DNA from: Chryseobacterium sp. MFBS3-17
Lineage (GTDB): Bacteria; Bacteroidota; Bacteroidia; Flavobacteriales; Weeksellaceae
Direction: 5' to 3'
DNA: 64,000 bases
Assembly (NCBI RefSeq): GCF_020687745.1
Contig: NZ_JAJEWK010000008.1
Location: forward strand, 1 to 64,000
Shown here: piece after piece, positions 1 through 6,931 of the stretch
How positions within the stretch are numbered: position 1 is the first letter of the stretch
Layout of the letters: each line of letters begins with the position of its first letter
Position numbers and translations under genes: made by a program
Notes under the pieces: generated by a model
Told to the model about the DNA's origin: nothing
What the model saw: only the letters and a program-made list of their open reading frames with translations
The model's database searches: none

Positions 1-2
1 AG

Positions 3-488
3 AAGTGGATATCTCGCTTAGGCAACGCAGGTGGAAACTATTACACAGGAATGGGTGGAGCTGGATTAGGAGGAAGCAGTCCGTTTTTTAGACCAGATAT
101 AGATCAGGTTATTAATACGTATGGTTATTTCGGTGCAATGCTAAATAGTCTAAGTATTAGTTCTTTTAAGTCTGGAATGGATAGGCTGGAAGCATTTTTG
201 GGTTTGAGTCAGCAAGCGGTAGGTCTTGCTGATGCTGCTGCGGGCATTGGTGGGGAACAGAAAAGCCATAGCTTTTACGGAACAGTATACACAGGTACAG
301 AACTAATCAGGAATCCTGAAGGCCAAGTTAATGGTGTAAAAATGACCAGCCAAACACGATACATTAACAATCTGACAGGGTTTCAAAGGGATTCAATCAA
401 GAGTAAGAACACCTCTGATAGCTTAAGGGGAATTCGTGATATGCAACGAAGAAGTGATTCATTAAGAAGAGAAATGCTGAGAAGATGA
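3..488 (+). CDS. 3' end of an unrecognised gene, possibly an RHS C-terminal tip
   Basis: The reading frame is open from base 3 to a TGA at 486-488 and most likely continues upstream of the window; the first internal ATG is at 51. The visible protein begins near KWISRLGNAGGNYYTG, has a Gly-rich start, an Ala-rich stretch (AVGLADAAAGIGG) and a highly charged Arg/Ser tail ending SLRREMLRR. I recognise no domain. Its stop overlaps the start of the following lipoprotein by 4 bp, so the two are translationally coupled. An RHS-repeat relic lies 0.6 kb downstream, which makes a C-terminal tip of an RHS-type protein plausible, but this is inference from neighbours only. Confidence 0.5.
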   Translation, partial: KWISRLGNAGGNYYTGMGGAGLGGSSPFFRPDIDQVINTYGYFGAMLNSLSISSFKSGMDRLEAFLGLSQQAVGLADAAAGIGGEQKSHSFYGTVYTGTELIRNPEGQVNGVKMTSQTRYINNLTGFQRDSIKSKNTSDSLRGIRDMQRRSDSLRREMLRR

Positions 489-982
489 TAATAAAACAGT
501 TCTTTTTAATTTTGATGATTTTTTTCTTGTTTTCTTGCAAAAAAGAGGAGAAGCAAGAGAAAATCTTCTATGATAATGGCAAAATAAAATACGTCAGAGT
601 TTTTGATAACGACATTCTTAAATTTAATAGATATGACAGAGAGGGTAACCTCATGTTTGTTGGAAAGTTCAAAGATAATCAGCTAATTGACACCCTTTTT
701 ATCTATGATAATGGTTTTGAGTATTTTGAAAAAATTGATAGTTCGGACAATAAATACTTTTATACTACATTTATATCAAGATATTCAACTGGGAAACTTT
801 CAGAAATTTCACGATTACGTTATCGAAAAGGAGTTGAAATTGACAGTATATTGGGGTCTTCTTTATTGTTTGGCAAAGAAACTAATTACAAACCAAATGG
901 TGAAATCGTGAGAGAAAGAACCTATAAGATTACAGGGGATGTTTCAAAAGTAATAGATGAAAAAAATTATGATTCGTGGTAA
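485..982 (+). CDS. YwqK/MORN-like lipoprotein
   Basis: 165 aa with a lipoprotein signal peptide: hydrophobic residues 5-16, then FLFSC with Cys18 as the probable lipidated residue, followed by a charged KKEEKQEK stretch. The body has MORN/YwqK-like units (FYDNGKIKYVRVFDND, DREGNLMFVGKFKDNQ, YKPNGEIVRERTY), the pattern found in proteins often annotated as YwqK-family antitoxins beside RHS or other polymorphic toxins. The ATGA overlap with the upstream gene couples their translation. The gene is visibly more AT-rich than the core genes to the right, as expected for an accessory locus. A role as immunity protein for the upstream product is inference. A housekeeping lipoprotein is the alternative. 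Confidence 0.6.
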   Translation: MIIKQFFLILMIFFLFSCKKEEKQEKIFYDNGKIKYVRVFDNDILKFNRYDREGNLMFVGKFKDNQLIDTLFIYDNGFEYFEKIDSSDNKYFYTTFISRYSTGKLSEISRLRYRKGVEIDSILGSSLLFGKETNYKPNGEIVRERTYKITGDVSKVIDEKNYDSW

Positions 983-1090
983 TGGGTACTGTTTATCAAA
1001 CGTGTGGGTGTAAAATTAAACAGTTGAGAATCAATACAATAAAATTTGAAATCAGTAGAAAATTTGAAAATTAAAATGATATTTGGGTAG

Positions 1091-1206
1091 CAGGAGCAGA
1101 AGAAAGTAGGCGGCACCTCACCATCCTCACCCTTGCAGACCATAGATTACAGCTACAACATCCGTGGCTGCTGACGGGAATAAACGACCTGAATCATTGG
1201 CATTAG
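1091..1206 (+). pseudogene. frameshifted RHS-repeat relic
   Basis: Translating from 1103 gives KVGGTSPSSPLQTIDYSYNI then RGW-like residues up to base 1168; after a one-base slip the frame resumes at 1171 as LTGINDLNHWH and stops at TAG 1204-1206. Joined, this reads as the IDYSYNIRGWLTGINDLN signature of Bacteroidetes RHS/YD-repeat proteins. The codon for the second Trp of the motif appears to have lost one G at 1169-1170, and an in-frame TAG lies just upstream at 1088-1090. It is therefore a short dead fragment, not a gene. It suggests that rearrangement of an RHS locus has occurred here. Confidence 0.7.
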
Positions 1207-1252
1207 CAGCGGTGAACTTAAGTTAAGCTGTAAAATTGCTTGGTATTTTCAC

Positions 1253-1954
1253 TCAGGTAATCCGTTTTTTGCCACTGGCCGCTACCCAGTGCCGGTGTGT
1301 GCAGTTGGGGCAAACGCCTGCTGCACCGGCGTTTTTCTGTTCGGTATAACCGCAGAAGATGCAGGAATAATAACCCGGTGCGGTAATGCTGGTTACAGGA
1401 TGCTGCAAGGAATCCGGCATCACAGACAGGCCATAGCGAACCGCATCATCCGGCACATAAAAGACACTCAGCTCGCCGGATGTTTCTTCAATCGCTGTTT
1501 CTACCTGTCCCAATTGCGAGATACCCCGCAGGCGCAGTTCGGCAAAGAACTCATCACTGCCCAGATGCTCTTTTTTAAAATTTTCAACCTCAAATACGCC
1601 ATCCCGGATCAGACACACCGGCTTGCCCTCCAGCAGGTCTTCTACTTTCGGGGACTTTCCCAGAATCCGCACCAGCAGTGCGTAGAGTACAATAATCACC
1701 AGAAAAACCACAAAAGAAAATACAAGCCCCACCTCTTTATAAAACATGGGATCGCCCGCCGCAGAACCCAGACCCACAATCACCACCAGCTCAAAAACAG
1801 ACAGTTGCCGGATTCCTCTTTTGCCCATCAGCCGAAGACCGACGATGATGATGAGAAACATAATAAAGGTGCGCAATACAACCTCGGGCAGAAACGACCA
1901 GTCTTCGCTCCCCAAAAGGAGCGCAGGCCAGTCTATGGCTACAATACTTTTCAT
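1253..1954 (-). CDS. DUF421 (YetF-type) membrane protein with C-terminal zinc ribbon
   Basis: 233 aa. Membrane segments lie at about residues 22-44, 52-66 and 75-97, followed by the soluble DUF421 domain (about 100-185) with its typical LRLRGISQLGQVETAIEETSG stretch split over residues 140-160. After this the protein continues with two CxxC pairs, C198/C201 (CIFC) and C215/C218 (CPNC), spaced like a zinc ribbon or rubredoxin knuckle. YetF proteins are inner-membrane proteins of unclear function. The metal site at the tail is an addition not present in plain YetF. Nothing around the gene suggests a pathway; it stands alone, with the repeat element at 2110-2189 upstream. Confidence 0.85.
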   Translation of the reverse strand: MKSIVAIDWPALLLGSEDWSFLPEVVLRTFIMFLIIIVGLRLMGKRGIRQLSVFELVVIVGLGSAAGDPMFYKEVGLVFSFVVFLVIIVLYALLVRILGKSPKVEDLLEGKPVCLIRDGVFEVENFKKEHLGSDEFFAELRLRGISQLGQVETAIEETSGELSVFYVPDDAVRYGLSVMPDSLQHPVTSITAPGYYSCIFCGYTEQKNAGAAGVCPNCTHRHWVAASGKKRIT

Positions 1955-2109
1955 ACGGATGGGTTTCCGAAATTCACAGCGAAAATAGTGCCCGGCACGA
2001 GTTTTATAGGGTCGGACTTTTTAAAATATAAAATTTGAATCCAAACACATCAACGAAAAGTTGCCCGATTCGTGACCTGTATCAAAATACCTGAACGGAA
2101 ACCCCACCC

Positions 2110-2189
2110 ATAGCCCCGATGGAAGCGGCATCCTTTTCCGGTGAATGAGCGGAGCCGAATTCACCGGAAAAGATACAGCGGACAGCGGG
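2110..2189 (+). repeat. intergenic hairpin-insert element, copy A
   Basis: Three parts are visible. A left box begins ATAGCCCCGATGGAAGCGGC (2110-2133). A perfect 14-bp inverted repeat follows, arms 2133-2146 (CTTTTCCGGTGAAT) and 2159-2172, with a 12-nt loop. A right box contains AGCGGACAGCGGG (to 2189). The same two boxes in the same order and orientation occur at 58089-58177 with an unrelated hairpin between them. The element lies downstream of the nucleosidase gene and upstream of the DUF421 gene. It has no coding potential I trust. It may be a REP-like or structured RNA element; the function is unknown to me. Confidence 0.65.
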
Positions 2190-2234
2190 AAACAGCTCCC
2201 AAAAGTCCACCTGAATATCCCCATAAAAAGAAAC

Positions 2235-2807
2235 TTACCAGGCTGCCAGCACCGCCCGCAGACTCCGCGCGGCCCGCTTCAGTTCCTGAGACCAGTCTGC
2301 AGCGGCATTGCCATCGGCACCGTCTGAAATATACTTCAGGCAGAGAAAATCAATGCCTTCATGCCGGGCTACTCTGGCCAGAGCGTACCCTTCCATATCA
2401 ATCACATTGTACTCCGGATTGCGGTGTTCCATTTCGAATTGGTCTCCGGAACCACAGATTCCCAGGGGCATGCCGCCCGGCGCAAGACCATATTCCAGCA
2501 TCGCCGGTTCTCCGGATAGCGGCGTTTCAAATTTCTGAAAGCCCAAAGCCTGTGCATCCATATCCCGCTGAATAAACCGGGGGCAACACACCACTGTACC
2601 ACGGTCAAAAGCCGTGCTGCCGGCTGTTCCCAGATTAATGATGAGATCCGGGCGGTCTTCCATAATGGCTTTGGTAAGGTGGTATGCCGCGTTCACCTTG
2701 CCCACGCCGGTAAAAAGTGTACGGAATCCTTCAAACTCGTTCCCGGCCTCAGATTCCAGCGCGAAAACCAATAAAATACGGTGGTAGGTTTGATCTTCAA
2801 ATTTCAT
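2235..2807 (-). CDS. purine nucleosidase / nucleoside phosphorylase-family protein (MTA/SAH nucleosidase-like)
   Basis: 190 aa from the ATG at 2807. A longer frame up to 2873 exists, but its first 22 codons run through the fabG terminator, so the inner start is preferred. Phosphorylase-superfamily motifs are present: ILLVFALESEAG at the N-terminus, LIINLGTAGS for the base/ribose pocket, VIDMEGYALARVA with the ribose-binding MEG, and YISDGAD carrying the catalytic Asp. At 190 aa it is shorter than classical MtnN (about 230 aa). The expected role is hydrolysis of the glycosidic bond of MTA/SAH or a related purine nucleoside, in the cytoplasm. Exact substrate cannot be told from sequence alone; futalosine hydrolase is a relative to consider. 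Confidence 0.8.
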   Translation of the reverse strand: MKFEDQTYHRILLVFALESEAGNEFEGFRTLFTGVGKVNAAYHLTKAIMEDRPDLIINLGTAGSTAFDRGTVVCCPRFIQRDMDAQALGFQKFETPLSGEPAMLEYGLAPGGMPLGICGSGDQFEMEHRNPEYNVIDMEGYALARVARHEGIDFLCLKYISDGADGNAAADWSQELKRAARSLRAVLAAW

Positions 2808-2820
2808 TTCAGTAAGCAAT

Positions 2821-2854
2821 AAAAAAACCTTCTGCCAACAAGACAAAAGGCTTT
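2821..2854 (-). terminator. rho-independent terminator after fabG
   Basis: On the minus strand, AAGCCTT and AAGGTTT pair (one G-U) around a 16-nt loop and are followed by a run of Ts. It lies between the fabG stop and the nucleosidase start at 2807, which argues against the longer nucleosidase frame. Confidence 0.65.
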
Positions 2855-2876
2855 GTATAAGGTTGATAATCAATAA

Positions 2877-3620
2877 TTAAGTCAGTAAACCGCCACACAC
2901 ATTCAGCGTCTGGCCGGTGATGTAGGCAGACATATCCGAACCCAGGAATACGCAGACATTGGCCACATCTTCCGGCTGGCCGCCCCGCTTCAGCGGCACG
3001 TCATTTCTCCATTGTTCAATCACTTTCTCATCCAGTGCAGCGGTCATTTCGGTTTCAATGAATCCCGGCGCAATGGCATTGCAGCGGATATTTCTGGAAC
3101 CCAGCTCCAGAGCCACAGATTTGGTAAATCCGATAACTCCGGCTTTGGAAGCAGCATAATTGGCCTGCCCGGCATTCCCCTGAATCCCGACCACGGAAGA
3201 CATATTGATGATGGAACCGCTTTTGGCCTTCATCATGGGCTTGATGACCGCTTTGGTGAGGTTAAAAACAGAATCCAGATTGGTTTTCATGATGATATCC
3301 CAGTCCTCTTTTCCCATGCGCAGGAGCAGATTGTCTCTGGTAATCCCGGCATTGTTGATGAGGATATCCACTTTCCCGAAATCGGCCATCACATCGTCTA
3401 CCAGTTTTTGTGCGGCATCAAAATCTGAGGCGTCACTCTGGTATCCTTTTATTTTGGTCACATCACTCAGTGCGTTTTCCAGTGCAGTGGCTTTGTCCAC
3501 AGATCCGGCATAGGTGAAAGCCACCTGTGCGCCCTGTTTTGCAAAAGTTTCTACGATTCCCTTGCCAATCCCTCTGGATCCACCCGTGATGAGTGCTACT
3601 TTTCCTTCTAATAGTTTCAT
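2877..3620 (-). CDS. fabG: 3-oxoacyl-[acyl-carrier-protein] reductase
   Basis: 247 aa, the usual FabG length. It is a classical short-chain dehydrogenase: TGGSRGIGKG cofactor loop at residues 12-21, NNAG at 89-92, and the catalytic Ser142, Tyr155 and Lys159 (YAASK). It reduces 3-oxoacyl-ACP with NADPH in the fatty-acid elongation cycle in the cytoplasm. The C-terminus MSAYITGQTLNVCGGLL is typical of FabG and not of general SDRs. It is probably transcribed after the glycosyltransferase gene 10 bp upstream, and ends at the terminator at 2821-2854. The rest of the fab genes are not nearby. Confidence 0.95.
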   Translation of the reverse strand: MKLLEGKVALITGGSRGIGKGIVETFAKQGAQVAFTYAGSVDKATALENALSDVTKIKGYQSDASDFDAAQKLVDDVMADFGKVDILINNAGITRDNLLLRMGKEDWDIIMKTNLDSVFNLTKAVIKPMMKAKSGSIINMSSVVGIQGNAGQANYAASKAGVIGFTKSVALELGSRNIRCNAIAPGFIETEMTAALDEKVIEQWRNDVPLKRGGQPEDVANVCVFLGSDMSAYITGQTLNVCGGLLT

Positions 3621-3630
3621 AATCTTAATT

Positions 3631-4617
3631 TTATTGTATCCAATTTAAAAATTTGGGCGTTTCCTGCCGCAGTTGCGGCGCCTCTGCATTCAGCACTTCG
3701 CCGCGCATCACCTTTTCGTATTTCAGCAGATAGCGGTCAGCCATCAGTTTTGCATTAAAGAGGTCTCCCACATATTCATGGCAGTGTTTTTTGCTGAAGT
3801 CTCCGGCATTTCCCAGTGCCAAAGTTAATTCTTTACGGCTATCCGACAAAAATCCGGTACCGGAAGTCACCAGTTCGGGCAATGAGCCGTACGGGGTACC
3901 AAACACAGGACAGCCAAAATAGAGGCTTTCGGTAATGGCCAGACCAAAAGGTTCATGCCACAATACCGGAAAAACCAGTCCCTTGGAACCGTTCATCATC
4001 CGGGATTTCTCCTCATTATCTACCATTCCGAAGAACTTTGCCCGGGGCGTAAAGGTGAAGCGCAGTCCCATATTTACATTGAACCGGACGCCACCCATCA
4101 CATATAATTTTTCTTTCGGAGTTTTCTTCACCACCTGGATGGCGCCGCGCAGATTCTTGACGCGCCAGGCTCCCTTCCCCAAAAAATGAAAGTAGTTTCT
4201 CTTTTGGTTTAAATCCGGCTGCGGATAGGCGTCCCAGTTCAGGCCGTTATGCACAAACGAATCAGAGCCAAAGCGTTCTGCATGATTCTGCGAAACAAAG
4301 ACGGTATTCGGCGGCAATACCACTCCGGGTCCGGCATTGCCGTGCATGGTGAAAATATAGGGGGTTTCCTGCGCTCCCATCCCCGCAATTCCGCTGTGGA
4401 AATGGATGACATCCAGATCTGCCGGAAGTTCACTGGCATGCTGAACAGATTCAAAAGGGATTTTTCTGCCAAAAGGAATCCGTGAATGTTCACTGACCAC
4501 GAAAGTGATTTCATGACCGCGCCGGTGCAATTCTGCAGCCAGATCCCAGATCACGCGTTCGGTGCCGCCGTATTTTACAGCCGGAATCATACCGCTGTAC
4601 ACGAGTGCAATTTTCAT
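3631..4617 (-). CDS. GT4-family glycosyltransferase
   Basis: 328 aa. The N-terminal half has the GT-B opening KIALVYSGMIPAVKYGGTER, with the Gly-rich loop that grips the acceptor. The C-terminal half has EPFGLAITESLYFGCPVFGT, the E-x7-E-type nucleotide-sugar binding motif of family GT4, and YGSLPELV after it. It has no membrane segment and should act on the cytoplasmic face of the membrane. The sugar donor and product cannot be predicted. The start ATG overlaps the rsmI stop by 4 bp, so it belongs to the rsmI-fabG transcript. No polysaccharide cluster surrounds it, so a lone glycolipid or glycan role is open. Confidence 0.85.
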   Translation of the reverse strand: MKIALVYSGMIPAVKYGGTERVIWDLAAELHRRGHEITFVVSEHSRIPFGRKIPFESVQHASELPADLDVIHFHSGIAGMGAQETPYIFTMHGNAGPGVVLPPNTVFVSQNHAERFGSDSFVHNGLNWDAYPQPDLNQKRNYFHFLGKGAWRVKNLRGAIQVVKKTPKEKLYVMGGVRFNVNMGLRFTFTPRAKFFGMVDNEEKSRMMNGSKGLVFPVLWHEPFGLAITESLYFGCPVFGTPYGSLPELVTSGTGFLSDSRKELTLALGNAGDFSKKHCHEYVGDLFNAKLMADRYLLKYEKVMRGEVLNAEAPQLRQETPKFLNWIQ

Positions 4618-5288
4618 ATCACGTTGTTTATGACCAACACTATTTCTCCTTTTAATGTTTTGGATTTTGAAAACTCAATGAGCTCGTCTATGCTTCCTCT
4701 TTTTGTTTCTTCAAACTTTTTGGAAATCTCCCGGCTGAGGCTGATGCGCGTTTCAGGACCAAAAAATTCCCTGATTTGCTCCAGTGTGGTGTTGATTTTA
4801 TGCGGACTTTCGTAAAGTACAATGGTTCTTTTTTCTGCGGCCAGTTGTTTCAGTTTGGTTTGGCGGCCTTTTTTCTGGGGGAGAAATCCGGCAAACAGGA
4901 ATTCGTTATTGGGAAGTCCGGAAACCACCAGTGCCGGGACGAAAGCGGTAGCTCCGGGCAGACAGATCATTTCCAGATTCTCATCTGCAGCTGCTTTGGC
5001 CAGCAGATAACCGGGATCTGAAATGCCGGGCGTTCCTGCATCGGTAATCAGGGCAATGTTTTGTCCGCTTTTCAGCTCCTCTATTACTTTTTCGGTAGCC
5101 TGATGCTCGTTATGCAAATGGTAGGCTTTCAGTGGTTTGGAAATCTCGTAATGTTTCAGCAGGATTCCCGAGGTTCGGGTATCTTCGCAGAGAATATAAT
5201 CCACTTCTTTCAGAATGCGCACCGCTCTGAAGGTCATATCTTCAAGGTTACCCACCGGTGTAGGCACAAAATATAAAATTCCACTCAT
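4614..5288 (-). CDS. rsmI: 16S rRNA (cytidine-1402 2'-O) methyltransferase
   Basis: 224 aa, SAM-dependent tetrapyrrole-methylase fold. Motifs include YFVPTPVGNLEDMTFRA at the start, CEDTRTSGILLKHY, ITDAGTPGISDPGYLL and CLPGATAFVPALVVSGLP, all diagnostic of RsmI. It methylates the 2'-O of C1402 in the decoding centre of 16S rRNA, together with RsmH. It is shorter than the E. coli enzyme (about 286 aa) because the C-terminal extension is missing, as is common in Bacteroidetes. It overlaps both neighbours by 4 bp (stop with the glycosyltransferase start, start with the small membrane protein stop). Confidence 0.95.
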   Translation of the reverse strand: MSGILYFVPTPVGNLEDMTFRAVRILKEVDYILCEDTRTSGILLKHYEISKPLKAYHLHNEHQATEKVIEELKSGQNIALITDAGTPGISDPGYLLAKAAADENLEMICLPGATAFVPALVVSGLPNNEFLFAGFLPQKKGRQTKLKQLAAEKRTIVLYESPHKINTTLEQIREFFGPETRISLSREISKKFEETKRGSIDELIEFSKSKTLKGEIVLVINNVI

Positions 5289-5491
5289 CTTTTTTGGGTC
5301 AAAGGTGCCAGTAAGGCGTAAAATATCCAGGCAAACCAGGAGATGAAAATCACGGCCAGAATCCAGGCGATTTTCTCTTTACCGGTTGTCTTCTTTGAAA
5401 ACATGATGACGAGAATGGGTGCAAGATACATCAGTAAAAATCCGAGGACGAGAATCATCGGGAAAATTAAATCTTTGAATGCTGATTCCAT
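5285..5491 (-). CDS. small PLDc_N-type membrane protein
   Basis: 68 aa with two membrane helices (about residues 9-31 and 41-63) separated by a positively charged loop KKTTGKEK. The second helix, IAWILAVIFISWFAWIFYAL, has the pattern of PLDc_N (phospholipase D nuclease N-terminal-like) mini-proteins, which have no catalytic domain. The gene lies between the MurC-like gene (11 bp) and rsmI (4-bp overlap), so it is translated from the same message. Function is unknown. Confidence 0.75.
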   Translation of the reverse strand: MESAFKDLIFPMILVLGFLLMYLAPILVIMFSKKTTGKEKIAWILAVIFISWFAWIFYALLAPLTQKR

Positions 5492-5502
5492 ATTTTGTGC
5501 AT

Positions 5503-6879
5503 TTATAAATTTTCAAACAGATTTTTGCAAAAATCCTCCAGACCGGGATCCCGGGCGCCCATCAGCAGCAACACGGTATCTGCATTGAGGCGAGGCCGTA
5601 CGGTTTCCATAAAATCATTGCGGTCCTCCACAAAATAAGCATTCTTTCCGGTTTTCTGTATATCTTCCACCAGATCACCGGCAGAAATATCTTTCACCGC
5701 AGTACCGCCGGCATAAAAAATTTCGCTCATCCAGATTTCATCCTGTGGCCGCAACGCTTCTGAAATTTCTTCCACGAAATCCTTTCTCAGAAATCGGGTA
5801 GGTCCGTAGCCATGCGGCTGAAACCAGGCAACGACTTTCGCTGCCAGAGGCTGGCATGCCCGTATGGAAGCAGCACACTTTGCGGGATTATGCGCATAAT
5901 CATCAATGACCCAAATGCCGTTTTTCTGTCCTAAAATCTGATGCCTGCGGTAGATTCCTTCATACTTTTCCAAACTTTGCGCACAAGTTTCCAGGCTTAC
6001 ACCCATCTGGTGGGCCACTGCAACAGCGGCTGTAGCATTTTCCACCGAATGCCTGCCGATGGAATTCATAGCGAAACGCTGGTTTTTTACTTCAAAATGT
6101 AAAGTAAATCCATCCTGTCTGAAATTCGTTGCCGAATAGCCTGCATTTTCATCTTCAAAACCGAAATCATTATCGCCATCCGCAGACAAGGATTTTGCCA
6201 GTGTATTAGACTGATTCACAATGAATAAACCCTTAGTATTATTTTTAAATATCGTAAATAATTCAATCAGTTCATCAATTTCCTGATGGTCTTTGTCAAT
6301 ATTCAGCAAGAGCCCGGTTTCGGGGTGGTACTGCACCACAGAGCCGTCACTTTCATCGGCTTCAATGATGAGCCATTCACCTTTCCCCACCGCTGCATTT
6401 CCGATTTTACCCTGCTTAATGATGCTGGTCAGGCCGGCACCTGAAATAATGCTGGGTTCCAGGCCGGCATCCAGCAGAATCTGGTACAGCATTGCCGATG
6501 TGGTAGATTTACCGGAGGTGCCGGCTACTGCTATTGTTTTCTTACTTTCTGCAATCAGTGCCAGAAGTTCACTCCTTTTCATGATGGGAATTCCCAGTTG
6601 CCTGGCTTTCTGAACCTCGGGCACGGTGTCTTCTATTGCGGTGGACACCACCACCAGCTGCGTACGGTCAGAGATTCCGCTGCCGTCTTGATCATAACAG
6701 GTAATACCTTCATTTTCAAGTTGTTCACGGGTTTTATTATATAGTCCGGGCTGGAAATAGCGGTCACTGCCGGAAACATCCTTGCCAATACCTTTCAGAT
6801 ACTGGGCAATAGCGCTCATGCCCACACCGGCTACCCCAATGAAAAATACGTTTTGAAAAGCTGTGATATTTTTAATCAT
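5503..6879 (-). CDS. MurC-like Mur ligase (UDP-N-acetylmuramate-alanine ligase family)
   Basis: 458 aa, the length of MurC. The UDP-MurNAc-binding N-terminal domain starts with FFIGVAGVGMSAIA (residues 12-25); the ATP loop GTSGKSTT is at 120-127; EADESDGS (173-180) matches the MurC-specific Mg/ATP motif; later come YRRHQILG and IDDYAHNPAK. MurC adds L-Ala to UDP-MurNAc in the cytoplasm. The gene is not inside a dcw cluster: neighbours are the small PLDc_N-type protein and an acidic protein. It could therefore be a second MurC-type ligase, for example a recycling enzyme, with the canonical murC elsewhere. The gene symbol is left open for that reason. Confidence 0.8.
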   Translation of the reverse strand: MIKNITAFQNVFFIGVAGVGMSAIAQYLKGIGKDVSGSDRYFQPGLYNKTREQLENEGITCYDQDGSGISDRTQLVVVSTAIEDTVPEVQKARQLGIPIMKRSELLALIAESKKTIAVAGTSGKSTTSAMLYQILLDAGLEPSIISGAGLTSIIKQGKIGNAAVGKGEWLIIEADESDGSVVQYHPETGLLLNIDKDHQEIDELIELFTIFKNNTKGLFIVNQSNTLAKSLSADGDNDFGFEDENAGYSATNFRQDGFTLHFEVKNQRFAMNSIGRHSVENATAAVAVAHQMGVSLETCAQSLEKYEGIYRRHQILGQKNGIWVIDDYAHNPAKCAASIRACQPLAAKVVAWFQPHGYGPTRFLRKDFVEEISEALRPQDEIWMSEIFYAGGTAVKDISAGDLVEDIQKTGKNAYFVEDRNDFMETVRPRLNADTVLLLMGARDPGLEDFCKNLFENL

Positions 6880-6931
6880 AAATTATAAAAATGCAGATTT
6901 TGCAGCGCTGAAACAGCACGTGCGGGGAAGC

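Noticed and set aside
51-488. complete small gene starting at ATG 51
   Set aside because: The frame is open to the window edge at base 3, so a start at 51 cannot be favoured over a longer protein.
1289-2038. 250-codon frame on the plus strand
   Set aside because: It is the reverse complement of the DUF421 gene, whose membrane and CxxC motifs are clear; the protein is His/Gln-rich without any motif.
2807-2873. 66-bp N-terminal extension of the nucleosidase
   Set aside because: These codons cover the fabG terminator and give a Leu/Cys-rich leader not found in the family; the start at 2807 is better.
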